Origin: Phoronis australis
Taxonomy: Eukaryota; Phoronida; Phoronidae
NCBI GenBank assembly: GCA_002633005.1
Contig: NMRA01000821.1
Coordinates: 56,274-120,273, forward strand
Direction of reading: 5' to 3'
Length of the DNA stretch: 64,000 nt
The notes beneath the pieces are model-generated. The model had not been told where the DNA came from, did not search any database, and saw only the letters and a list, made by a program, of their open reading frames with translations. Made by a program: the position numbers and the translations under genes. This document shows positions 50,603 to 61,840 of this stretch, one piece after another (the first letter of the stretch is position 1; every line of letters begins with the position of its first letter).

Positions 50603-51889
50603 ACCTCATCAAGCCATTACGATCTGCCTGTTACTTCGAAGTTCAAATATCAAATACGAGAAAAATAAAAATGCAGATTTCTGGGCCAGGCCGTTGAGAT
50701 GAAATGGCGTTTGACAGATATCTATTAGTGAGAAAGCTTGTGTAGCTTGTAATTGAGAAAAAAAATGCACAAAATAGAATGCAAATCGCAACAGTTAGAC
50801 TCGATGTCAACCAAAAATTCATTCTCCTTGGAATAAATTGCACAAGGTTTGCAGTAACGAGTATTAAACGTGAAAGATGATTAGCTCCGTATGGATGAAC
50901 TGAATTAGTCAACGTTTCATAAAATTTATTAGGCACAACTAAGCCCGGGAATGGACCGCTATGTTATTCTCACGGCTGGGGAAGGAGCTGAAAAATTAAG
51001 ATACCCACCTGGGTGGGCTCACAAAGGGACACTTTTTAAGGAGCTTCCGTGAAAACGTTAGTATTACTTAGTCGGTACTGATTTGTAGGGGTTAATTCCA
51101 CAAGTGAAACCCAACCCTTTCCCAGAGGGATTTATAGATAACCATCTTTTTACAAAATCCATCCTTTTACAAGTACAAAAACGAAAACATTCCATGTTGG
51201 AGGCAACCCATTTTGAAGCCACATTTCCAGAAATAAAGATGACCATGGAGACCTTCCGTAATTTTTGATGCAAAGAAGAAACGTTTTGCAGCGTTTTCCT
51301 TTCCCAAAACGAACACGTCTGTAGGGAAGCTAAAGAGAATGGCGCCCTCTCGTGTTTAATTGTGTTACAAAAATGCCCATTTCACAAGGAAACTGTGGTG
51401 GTAAAATGATCAAACGTCCGAGCAACACTTTTGTCACACCTCTGTTGTGGTAGTGCCCCCACAAGCAGACTTCTATTCACAGTACAGTCGCAATGAATTG
51501 TGCCGAGAGTTGCTTGAAGTCGCTTAAGGTCGAAGATTACATTTTCATGTAAGGGAAATGTGCTCCGTCGATGTCTTGCCATACCAAACAAGGAGACGTG
51601 ATTTGCCTTGTGGGAGAAACGTTAACGAAGTGACGATCAGTTGAAAGATCGTTTTTTTGATATTTGAAACTAAAAGAAAATGCTTTGATATTAACAGAAA
51701 TTAAAAACGTTCCAAATAAACCCTAAAAATTCCTGGTGGGCAGGTTGAGTTCTGTTTTAGTGATGGAGGAACACTTTCAGTGTTGCAATGTAGTCTGTTT
51801 ATCGCATTCCAGGCCTCTTTAAGTCATACGTTCGGTTTTGGATCTATGGCAGCTTTAAATGACAGTAATGCCAGTCAAACCTGTGATTT

Positions 51890-54200
51890 TTTAGAAACAT
51901 TTAATCAATGTTCTTCACGTGTGTTGTGCAAAGTCTGTCTATTCAATTGTGAATGTTAATTGGAAGGGACAAAACAAAGCGTAGTCGAAAGCGTAAACGT
52001 TAACATTTCAAAAAGCGTCATACATTAACTTGAAGAGGGAATTCTGCTAGATGGTTCGCGTAAACGGTATGCTTTTTGGCATACCGGGTAAATATTAAAG
52101 CTCTCTATAGATACTTCTAAAACCCTGCAACAAAAACGCATCCAAACTTGACACCAACACGAATGCATTTAATTTTTTGTATTTGACAGATTAATATCAC
52201 AGCAGGAGGCACGTTTGACTGCACCGTTACAGTCGGTGTTATGATGGAAAATACGCTTCCCGGGGGTTATTTCTTTGTAGAATTGAGTTAAGGGGTTCCG
52301 CTCAAAGTGAGCATTGCTATATTGAGATGGCGACTTCCGTGATCAGCAGTTGCTGTGCCAGGTGCCGTGAAAATGGCAAATGCGAGCGGTTTGTCGTGCT
52401 GATCAAAGTCGGAGTGAAAACAAATTAAGAGTTAATCTCCAGAGTTAATTTGAACAAGAGACCTAACCAAAGCGCACTGTGGTAACAACTTCTCCTTAAT
52501 ACGCATTTTTGAACGAAATAGAGCATTGTACATTTCCAGAAAATCCGACTTTCCTGGGACAGACAGCCGGTGGGTTTACATACATTTCCCGTCTTACAGA
52601 AATAACTTAACACGGCCCACTACTGATTGGCTTTAAGCGTAAACTTAAATATTCTAACGTTACCACTTACTCTAGTTAACCGATTGAATACCTCTCTGAG
52701 TCTAAAAATTCTTGGAATGATCTCCACCTGTCAGCTTAAAGATAACCTTTCTTTTACATTCACCATTTCAAAACACAGGACGAGTTTTTCTGAAGCATGC
52801 CATTAAAATAATAAGCTATTCGTAACTTTTAGCCCTGTTTGCATTATTTTACTATTCAATTTTATTTTATCTTGAAGTGAGTGGGGTTTCAGCAGAAATT
52901 TCATTCAAGCTAAGATAAGATAAGGTAAGATAAATGTTATTAAAGTCTCCGTTTAAAAATACATACACATGATAAACATGCAGAATAAATGTCTTTCCAG
53001 ACACGTTAGAGACCACGTGACTATAAAATCATAGAAATGAGAACTATTACTATGAACATTATATTACTTTAGAACCGAACGATATTGCCTCTTTTTTTAA
53101 AACTGATAGGCAGGTTCTGGCAATCAACCGCAAATCTATCCCATTATCAAAACACATGAGGGGAGACAATTTTTCTTCATCATTTAAAAGATGTAAGATC
53201 GTCGTTTAATTGATCAAACACCGGCCCTGGTTATAGATTCTATCTTCGTAGCTCAGGCCACAATAGCTAACTAGCTCAACCCCCAATGGGGCCAGTACTT
53301 GACCTGAAAGCATCCAGAAACCTTCGATCCCTGCGACTTGGATTAGAACATAAATGTGGTTTAAGAACCAGAGTTGACTTAAAATTTCTTTACAGCCTAA
53401 GTTTGTTTCCTGACCTTGGTCTTATATCTGGACACATTACATATGGCGCCGGTTGAATGAGTACCCATAATGCATGAGCCAACTCTCACTTTCTACGACA
53501 TCCATTTTAGGTGGTGGTGGAACATCATCAAAATAAAAATCAAACTAAAAATTCACATTAAATTCAGTTAACTTTGATAATATTCGGAATTGAATAAACA
53601 GTATTTGCATTTAGGCTCCGACTGAATTCACTTGCGTTAATATATATTCAATGAAATTTTAACTAAAACAGAGCGGAAAGGGAATCTTTAATCGACACCA
53701 AATGCACGTTCGGTACGCAAAGTGGACTTTTTATTTAGACCACATAACGATAGAGAATTGATCCCGAGCTTTTCTTCACGCACACGAGCCCCATAAGATA
53801 ATACTGGTATTGCAGGATTATAGTGAGTTATTTTACTTGATTGCCACTTGTGCATTTGTTGCAACCTTTTAGCATCATCTGAACTAACATTTGATCCTAT
53901 GCTGTTCTTTTAGATATTTAAGAGTGACTCCATATAGGTAGTTTCTTGTCATGCAATTGTTAAAAATTGGACTGAGGTAAGGAGAGGCATTGTCTATCTT
54001 TTTTTCTCAGCGTCAGATACTTTCACGAAAAAGATGGCGTTGACTAACAACGCAATGAGATAAGCAGACTACATGTATTTAATACTTTGCTGTGGTGTAT
54101 CGGTTGTTTTCATCTTTAGACCGTGCTGATTGAAATTGTCATCTTGGTTTCATTATTTTGAGGAAAATCCCAGTCTAGTTGCATTTGTTTGTTCTCTTGC
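51890..54200 (+). repeat. Diverged array unit R2
   Basis: Begins with TTTAATCAATGTTCTTCACG and CTATTCAATTGTGAATGTTA, then TTAACTTGAAGAGGGA, CCGGGTAAATATTAAAGC and GGTGCCGTGAAAAT. It ends near TCTCAGCGTCAGATACTTTC. Each block has a counterpart in order in U1 and U2. No intact frame remains. Confidence 0.6.
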
Positions 54201-54359
54201 CGCAGTGGGAATCAAGAATGGTTAATAGTCGTTACAGCCTCAGATAGGGTAATTTTTCTGATAAAGAACAGTTTAAATCTCATTTCGCTTCTTGCACGGA
54301 ACGCCAGTGTATTCATGTAGCAGCTTTAAAATGCCATTAATTCAAACCCAACTTCGATT

Positions 54360-54560
54360 TTCACGAAGCGTGTAATCTACTTACTACGTAAAATGATTAA
54401 ATTCTATCTATTCAATTAAAAATGTCAATTGAAAAATACAAATAACAGCGTTCTCAAAAACATAAACGTTAACATTTCAAATAGTCCCATGCATTGATTT
54501 GAAGAGGGAGTTCTCCCAGGGACCGTTCACGATTATCGCCGTTTTCACAAACGTGCAAAC
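54360..54560 (+). repeat. Diverged array unit R3 (short)
   Basis: Contains CACGAAGCGTGTAATCTACT, TCTATTCAATTAAAAATGTC, TTGATTTGAAGAGGGAG and GGGACCGTTCACGATTATCG, close to the same stretch of U1 and U2. Similarity then stops and unrelated sequence follows. Confidence 0.65.
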
Positions 54561-56033
54561 CGCGCGCTTTAGAGGGGAGGGGCTTGATATTAGCGCGCAC
54601 TGTTGACGTCATAAAACGGCAAAGTCTAATAGCAAGAATCAACATTAGATAATTGATTTTCACACCGTAAAACTTAACAAAACCAACAATAACAGCAATG
54701 TTGCCAAGATCCAACCCGGCCTACAGGATGTACGAAAAAACGCAAGACTGCACCTGTTGTTTACCGCTTTCTTCGAAATACAGTGTCAATCAAAAGCGTC
54801 GTCTGTTCCCGGTTGTGATCTCAACTTAGCTGGGGATTCAGTTGTCTACACAGACAAAACCAGTTTGCAAAAAGTCTCTCAACAACTATCGACATTTCGT
54901 AAATGCACATTGTTAAGTCTGTGCCAGGAGCGACACCTATTCGGAGAAGTCAAAAAGGGACAGCATTCCTAATCGGACTTGAATCGTGACCGTCGCAAAA
55001 TCATTGCGAGCGGGTTCGATCGAGCATTTGACAAAAGGAGAATTTATCTAAATCGAAAATCACAGACTTTTTCGGAATTCAATCCAAGGTGTGCTTTCTT
55101 GTTTCATTATTTAGAAAAAAGTTAAAAACATGAAACAAAATCCTCCATTTGTCAATATATGGCGGTCTACTCGACGTAGGTCTAGGGCCTGCATGTTTAC
55201 AGAATGCTGACGTGTTATGTTGATATCGCGTGGATTTCATTGGTTTATACGAGTGCAAAGCATGTAAGATAGCTGGGAAAAAACAAAGATGACTACAAGG
55301 CACTCGTTTACGTATGAACGAATGCAATGCACACGTTCTGAAAAGAACACATTGGTGTTCAATATAGACGCACGTGTACATTAAAGTGGAACTTGCACGC
55401 TTATTCCTTACCTCTGTGATTGCTTGGCCACATTAGTTAGAAACACAACATATAGCGACGATGTGAATATGAAGTAGATTGAAAATTACCAATTGTTTTT
55501 AAGAACGAGTTTTGCGTCGATAATGATCACCGTAAATAACTCAGCCATGTCCAGTAAGTATGATGACGTGGTGTTGGGGAATAACACTGCATGGTGCGGG
55601 CTATGTGAGCCCCCAAGGTACGTTATTAGTGAAAAGTTCACTTATTTGAGGAATTTTTTGTTTCCACATTTACAAGTTGTCAATGAATACAACTGCCCTT
55701 TGTTCAGCAAAGATGATGTTCAAATAGTATTGTCGTTTAGTTCCTGCTATACATTAGCATAGTTAGGAGCATGCAAATATATCTTTAAATGTGTAAGTGA
55801 CCTTGCCTATGATCATTGTCCGACGCCGCGTCCTTAAATAATTTTTTCTGTCCCCTCAGTTCTAGCCTCACTCCTCTGAGGCGAGTAGGTAAAATATATC
55901 ACTTTTCACTTTTGTTGGTGGAGCACGCTTACTTTTGTCAGATTACAAGAACATTTCGAGTCACACACATGATTCACACTCTGATAGCGAGGTATCGAAC
56001 AAGCTTCGATTTTGACTTACATGTATGATATGA

Positions 56034-56462
56034 TACTGCTGTGCGTGAACTTGAAATCCTGCTTAATCTCATGATCTCGTATGCGTGAACTTGGAATTGA
56101 ATATTACTTAAGACAAAAAGGTGAAATTTTTGTTCGGTGAAATGAATTTTTGTAATTATTGGCCTTGCAATCAAACATTTTCTTCTTTACCGTAACTTAT
56201 GTCTCTGAACCGGAGGAATATGTGAATGGCTAAACCGATTATTGTTTGGTGAAACTGATCGCTCGTAGTTGAAAAGGTTGGTTAAAGTTGACATTATTTT
56301 ATTCAAATGTAATTTGATTTAGTGTAGTGCAAATTTTAATGAACATTAACGTGATTATTTGAGTGAAGTTGTCAAGTTGCCTGGCGTATTCCAAGTTCAC
56401 GCAACACTCACTTCTGCTTAATCTTGAGATTAAGCAGGATTCCAAGTTCACGTACAGCAATA
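56034..56462 (+). mobile_element. Inverted-repeat transposon family B, copy 2
   Basis: About 429 bp. The ends are nearly perfect inverted repeats of about 40 bp: TACTGCTGTGCGTGAACTTG at the left and, reversed, TATTGCTGTACGTGAACTTG at the right, each continuing into a CCTGCTTAATCTC string. An inner repeat of GCGTGAACTTGGAATT lies next to each terminus. No coding sequence; a non-autonomous DNA transposon. Confidence 0.88.
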
Positions 56463-57002
56463 CATGTACATGCTCCCAAATAGGTACTTGACGCCGATTA
56501 TATTTTATGGCCATGCTATTTAAGTTCCACCATTAAGGTCCCACCCTCGATCCGCTGGTAATCACTGGTCACATTTGGAGACAGTCGGGCGACGATCGGA
56601 ACATAATAGACGCTCCGTTGCACCTTTAAATTACTACAACCATTACCGATAAAAAGTGCTTGACGACGCTCAGCCATCGGGATAGCGGCTGTATCGATCT
56701 TGCATCTCCCGTTTTGTGGCACTGTAGTGCAAAAATGAATCAAATTGCACGAAGTATTGTTTGTAATCAATATATTTTTATACCACGTCACTGTACATAA
56801 CAACACCTATGTGAAGTACACTTTAGATCATGTACATACATGTAGACCTAAAACATCGCTATTTGTGTTTGCTTTCGGGAGGGAGGACACCTTATGGTTT
56901 GTATGCTGCTACATGCGTGAAAATGGAGGTAGTTGTGAGCGGTCCCTGCCATGGTTCTGGAAAACCCTTCTGTTATTGTTGCAGGGGCAAAGAAATTGAC
57001 GC

Positions 57003-57065
57003 CGAGAACCAGTTTTCATTGAATAACGACAATGTTCGTTATTCAGTTAAACTAGTTTCGGGTAG
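57003..57065. repeat. Short foldback element, family A copy 5
   Basis: GAGAACCAGTTTTCATTGAA and GTTATTCAGTTAAACTAG form inverted arms; the middle, AACGACAATGTTCGTT, is itself palindromic. It is a diverged member of the family seen at 5311, 6349, 38936 and 40498. Confidence 0.6.
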
Positions 57066-57610
57066 CCATTTTGAAGGGGGACCCGTTTACACCACTTTTA
57101 CAAAAGAGTTTGATATCCTTAAATTAATCCGTTTGAGAGGCAACTAAATCAGAAAATGAACCCTTCCGTGGGCAATTTTGTTGAAAAAGGTACCAACTCC
57201 CAAAGAGAATACGGTCATGAAAAAATCACCCACATAAGCAGCATAAAGCATATTCTATGGAGGTTATCCCCCGACGCGCCTGTTCAGTGAACAGCCAAAG
57301 TACCTGGGTTGTGCCAAGAAACAAGGCGATTCGGGGTTCACGCCCTGTTGTATTTAAAGCGGTTATAGACCAGACTTCCACCACAAAAATAACTCTGAAT
57401 CCCGACCACTTACTGTTGGGAAATTGGCCTCAAATTTTTTTTTAGTCTAATAGGGCCGCCCCGGATTACACAGCAACACTCAAATCTCGCTGTATTTACC
57501 CACAATGCCGTAAACATCCGTCAGGCACATATGCTGCCTCGTTTTCAAGCCACTGGAGTTTCACGTTATTGTTTGTTGTCTGATTCTTTACAGATTTTTC
57601 TCGCTTGCAT

Positions 57611-57987
57611 TGCTGTGTGTGAACTTGGAATCCTGCTTTTTCTCAAGATCGCGTATGCGTGAACTTGGAATTGAGTATTATTTAAGGCAAAAAGATGACA
57701 TTTTTGTTCGGTGAAAAGCATTTTTTGTTATTGTTGGCCTCGCGATCAACCATTTTCTCGTTTACCGTAACTTATGTCGCAGAACTCGCCCGTGGTTAAA
57801 AAGGATGGTTAAAATTGCATTTTTTATTCAAATGTAACTTGATTTAGTGCAGTGCAAATTTTTGTGAACATGAACGTGATTATTTGAGTGAACTTGTCAA
57901 GTTGCCTCGCGTATTCCAGGTTCACGCAACACTCACTTCCGTTTAATCTTGAGAGTAAGCAAGTTTCCAAGTTCACGTACAGCAGCA
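57611..57987 (+). mobile_element. Inverted-repeat transposon family B, copy 3
   Basis: About 377 bp with imperfect terminal inverted repeats of about 40 bp (TGCTGTGTGTGAACTTGGAA at the left; the right end reversed reads TGCTGCTGTACGTGAACTTG). The sister unit U2 lacks it: sequence runs straight from CTTTACACTTTATTC into TTCCAATGCC. U2 thus preserves an empty site, showing that this piece inserted after the duplication. Confidence 0.88.
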
Positions 57988-58013
57988 TTACTATATTCGT
58001 CCTTCCAATACCA

Positions 58014-58127
58014 ATGGCGTGTTACTACTGTGCTGTGGGTTGCAACTCCAACGTGAGAAAGTTTGATAAACTGAACAAATACCCGTGTATGCGTGATATG
58101 AAATTTTCCCCTTCCCGACACCATTGA
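58014..58127 (+). pseudogene. THAP-like fragment in U1
   Basis: Begins MACYYCAVGCNSNVRKFDKL and reaches KYPCMRDMKFSP before the frame fails. The C-x3-C pair near the N-terminus, followed by an MKF..P block, resembles the start of a THAP zinc-finger domain (normally C-x2-4-C, later a V-x-F-x-x-FP block, then C-x2-H). The distal zinc ligands are not visible. Probably a remnant of a THAP gene or transposase. The identification is tentative. Confidence 0.4.
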
Positions 58128-58429
58128 CAGACACGATTCTATAATGATATCCCGCGCTTTCTTACCTCTGGGACAAAGGAGAGTTCAATCACCATGTAAT
58201 CCGGGGATTAGAGAGAACTGACAGTTCGTTATTCGTGGAGATTGGGATCTACAAGTTATCTTGTCCTGCCGTGTCATTACGTCACTTGGGTGTAACCTCA
58301 ACGAATAGCGAACTGCCACTTCTTCGCAAATCTAGGCATCATTCCAGTTTTATCTGAGCAAGAAATACGGCGAGATAAATTTTATAAAGGTAAGAAGTCT
58401 GAGGAGACAGTGTGATTCATTCATTCTCT

Positions 58430-58560
58430 CGTAGTTTGAGCTTCGGGCTCCCGTTTGTCAGACTCACGGTTCGAATCCTGGCTTTAGTGGCAAACAATCG
58501 AGCATTGCTCGGTCTTCCTAGTGAATGTATGCAAGCAGTGAACCTGGATATAATGCAAAA
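58430..58560 (+). mobile_element. tRNA-derived SINE-like element, copy 2
   Basis: CTCGTAGTTTGAGCTTCGGG serves as a box A-like part and GGTTCGAATCC is an exact box B. The tail CTAGTGAATGTATGCA is shared with the copy at 7665. It lies within U1, and its sister in U2 is at 61700. Confidence 0.65.
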
Positions 58561-59967
58561 GCGATTTGTGAGACAATGCTCAATATTGTGTCTAAATCAA
58601 AAGTTGGGTTTTGGACGAACGCTGCTTTAACTGGTATTAATTTACGTCAAACTTCGATTTTAAGGAACAGTTAATCAACGTACCTCACGGGGTGTGTAAA
58701 TTCTTTCTATTCAATTGTGACTGTCAATTAAAAAATGAAAAATAACTGCGTCGTGGAACGCGTCACCGTTCACATTTCAAATAGTTTCATGCATTAATTT
58801 GAAGAGGGAGTTTTCCAAGGGACCGTTCGCGATTATCGTCACTTATTGCAACGGGTAAATATCAAAGTCGTTTTTAGTTGCTCTAAAAACCCGAAACAAA
58901 ACGCACTTAAATTAGACATGAGCTTGAATAAATACCGATTTTTCGCGTTCGGCTCAAGAGCAACGCTGCATGGAATTAATGACTGATTGGATTTTTGCTA
59001 TCGGTTTTACAGCCGAAAAAACATCTCCGGGGGTTTTTGATAGTGGGTCTGAGTTCTTAAAGCTGCTACTTTCGACTGGTGGTATAAGGCAGCAAAATCT
59101 GTCTGTGATTTTATTAAGAGGTCTCTAGTGGAAAATTATCTTAGTGAAAGCGATACGGTGAACCCATCAGCAGTGCTGGGCACCGTAGAAACTGCAAACG
59201 TGTGGATCGCATTGAAAGAATGACGCACATGTGAACAAATATAGCGCTTGAGTACCGTGTGACATTCCACAAATTCCTTTTCATTCTCGGTGAGAATGCT
59301 GGGTTGACTTGCATACCTTTTCCGTCTGCCACGAATAACTTAGTCATTCTCATGCGCTTTGGTTTGACTTTAAAGAAGCATTATTTTTAATGCCAAAATG
59401 CGTTCTTGGGATTATCGTTGAATGATGTTGACTTTCTGAAGTTATTCGACCAGGGCTATAAAAAAAATCCGACGTTTTGTGATTTTTGCAAATCTCCATC
59501 CCCTGTCCGACATTCGCTGAAACAAAGCCTTGTGGCTTTCTTTACCAATTGCCATCTCTCTCAATGGTTGATTAGAAGTGTCTGCTTTATTTGACTGGGG
59601 AGGTCTTCGCGCATTATTCTTTATACTAGTTTGAAGGGTCTGAGCCTAGTTTTCCAGTTAAACTATTTGTCACTTTGGTGTATTTAAAAGAAATTGATAT
59701 TCAAACTTTTTACATTTTCTTGTTCTGCTGTTTTTAGACATTTGATTTTATTGATGTAACGCAATGCTCAATTTTCAGCGTCAGATATTTTCCCAAAAAA
59801 GGAATATTGAAAGAGACCGCACTCACAAAACTGTATGTTTTAATGCTGTGTAATAGTTGCCTGATTCTTAATGGCGTCATTAGGAGCGTTGAATGAAAAA
59901 TCCTGTTCTTGACACTATTTATTATGTAGAAATCTCATATTGCATGTAGTACTTAAAGGCATTTGCA

Positions 59968-60150
59968 GAGTTCCTGGATGAAAAATTTTCATATAAAAGC
60001 AATTTCAGAGGCGCGTTTTTCGCCTTTGACGAAACTCATTTGATTAGCACATTTTTGGAAGAAGACTTGATGCCATACGGCTACAATAAATGCCACATTT
60101 TAATTGCTGCGTTATACTGGGTCAGTAACACTCATATTCAAGATTCATAA
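59968..60150 (+). pseudogene. Decayed coding fragment in U1
   Basis: An open frame of about 60 codons ending at TAA, with AFDETHLISTFLEEDLMPYG in its centre. The matching frame in U2 (63306-63509) has TFDENHLINTFLEEDLMLYD. Protein similarity exceeds what neutral drift of noncoding sequence would need to keep, suggesting a former coding region. I do not recognise the family. Confidence 0.35.
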
Positions 60151-60753
60151 CTGGTCACGTGACGTTTATTGGAAACATTAGACACACGATTCAGTAACTC
60201 TAATTAAATTTTAAAAAATTCTTCTGGCATAAGGTGGCTCATTACCACCATCAATCTCCGAATAATTTGGATTCTACATTTAAGAGAGCGAAAGCTTAGA
60301 AAATGAACCCTTTCGTGGACAATTTTGTTGAAAAGGACACCATCTCGCAAGGAGAACACGGTCATGAAAAATTCACCCATATGAGCAGCATAAACCCTAT
60401 TCTATGGAAGTAACCCCCAGGCACTCCTGTTCAGTGAACAGCCAAAGTACGTGGGTTGTGCCAAAAAACAATGTGATCCGGGGTTCACGCCGTTTCGTTT
60501 TTAAAGCGGCTATAAACCAGCCTTCCATCACACAAAATAAGTTTTGAATTCCGATCACTTACGGTTGTGAAATTGGCCTCAAATTCTTTCCTAGTCTAAT
60601 AGGGCTATCCTCACAACGAAACTCGAATTTCGCTGTATTTACCTACAATGCCGTAAGCATCTGTCAGGCATATATGCTGCCTCGTTTTCATGCCATTGGA
60701 GTTTTACATGTTATTTTCATTGTCTGATACTTTACACTTTATTCATTCTTCCA

Positions 60754-60951
60754 ATGCCAACGAAGTATTACTACTATGCTGTGAGTTGCAACTCCGACGT
60801 GATAAAGTTTGATAAACTGGACAAATACCCGTGTATGCGTGATCTGAAATTTTTCGCCTTCCCGAAAGCAATGACAGACACGAAAATGTGCCTGATTTCC
60901 AAAATGAGGTCACGCGCTTTCTTATCTCCTGTACAAAGGAGAGTTCAATAG
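60754..60951 (+). pseudogene. THAP-like fragment in U2
   Basis: The frame MPTKYYYYAVSCNSDVIKFD continues through KYPCMRDLKFFAFPKAMTD to a stop after about 65 codons. LKFFAFPK is a good fit to the V-x-F-x-x-FP block of THAP domains, but the first zinc-binding cysteine of the U1 copy is tyrosine here, so the finger would be broken. It is homologous to 58014-58127. Confidence 0.4.
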
Positions 60952-61017
60952 CCATGTAATCCGGAGCGGCCCTATTTGAGGGATTCGAAAGAACTGCCAG
61001 TTCGTTATTCGTGGAGA

Positions 61018-61672
61018 TTAAGATCTACAAGTTGACTTGTCCTGCCGTGTCATTATGTCACTTGGGCATAACCTCAATGAATAGCGATCTGCAAGTTGAC
61101 TTGTCCTGCCCTGTCATTACTTGTCACGTCGGTATAACCTCAATGAATAGCGATCTACAGGTTGACTTGTCCTGCCGTGTCATTACGTCACGTGGGTATA
61201 ACCTCAATGAATGGCGATCTACAGGTTGACTTGTCTTGCCGTGTCATTATGTCACTTGGGCATAACCTCAATGAATAGCGATCTACAAGTTGACTTGTCC
61301 TGCCCTGTCAATACGTCACGTAGGTATAGTCTCAACGAATAGCGATCTACAAGTTGACTTGTCTTGCCGTGTCATTACGTCACGTGGGTATAACCTAAAC
61401 AAATAGCGATCTACAACTTGACTTGTCCTGCCGTGTCATTACGTCAAGTGGGTATAACCTCAATGAATAGCGATCTACAGGTTGACTTGTCTTGCCGTGT
61501 CATTACGTCACTTGGGCATAACCTCAACGAATAGCGATCTACAAGTTGACTTGTCCTGCCGCGTCATTACGTCACGTGTGTATAATCTCATCGAATGGCG
61601 ATCTACAAGTTGACTTGTCCTGTCCTGTCATTACGTCACGTGGGTATAACCTCAATGAATAGTGAACTGTCA
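61018..61672. repeat. 64-bp minisatellite, about ten copies
   Basis: The unit runs AGCGATCTACAAGTTGACTT, then GTCCTGCCGTGTCATTACGT and CACGTGGGTATAACCTCAAT. Copies recur every 64 bp (61084, 61148, 61212, 61276, 61340, 61404, 61468, 61532, 61596, 61660). Variation alternates between CACTTGGGC and CACGTGGGT types, so each unit may carry a CACGTG E-box. U1 has a single copy at about 58245-58310. Confidence 0.95.
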
Positions 61673-61699
61673 CTTCTTTGCAAATCTAGGCATCACTTC

Positions 61700-61840
61700 T
61701 TATCTCTCGTAGTTTGAGCTCCTGGCTCCCGTTTGTCAGACTCACGGTTCGAATCCTGACTTTACTGGCAAACAATCGAGAATTGCTCGGTCTTCCTAGT
61801 GAATGTATTCAAGGCAGTGAAGCTGGATATGAGACCAAAG
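61700..61840 (+). mobile_element. tRNA-derived SINE-like element, copy 3
   Basis: Same as the 58430 copy: CTCGTAGTTTGAGCTCCTGG, GGTTCGAATCC, then TTCCTAGTGAATGTATTCA. Because copies 2 and 3 lie in sister units, they probably derive from one insertion. Confidence 0.65.

Larger units (their letters stand above)
57155..60300 (+). repeat. Tandem unit U1 (about 3.15 kb)
   Basis: It aligns from AAATGAACCCTTCCGTGG to the next AAATGAACCCTT at 60301. It contains the family B transposon, a THAP-like fragment, one copy of the 64-bp repeat, a tRNA-like SINE, the R-type blocks and a decayed frame at 59968. U1 and U2 are in the same orientation, and all these parts keep the same order. Confidence 0.85.

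Noticed and set aside
50391-50612. Minus-strand open frame reading as an FYKFLQVSTS repeat protein
   Set aside because: It is only the translation of the 10-bp GAAACTTGTA minisatellite; no start context, splice sites or non-repeat domain support it.
54757-54972. 71-codon open frame as a possible small gene
   Set aside because: No domain, no splice or promoter support, and not repeated in other units; length is within chance for this region.
56830-57147. 105-codon open frame as a gene
   Set aside because: It runs through a family A foldback element, has no domain I recognise and no conserved counterpart in the neighbouring repeat units.
61011-61229. Open frame across the 64-bp repeat
   Set aside because: 64 is not a multiple of three, so the frame shifts every unit; it is not a coding repeat.
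61018-61672. CRISPR-like array
   Set aside because: The whole 64-bp unit is repeated with no unique spacers, and the DNA is animal nuclear.
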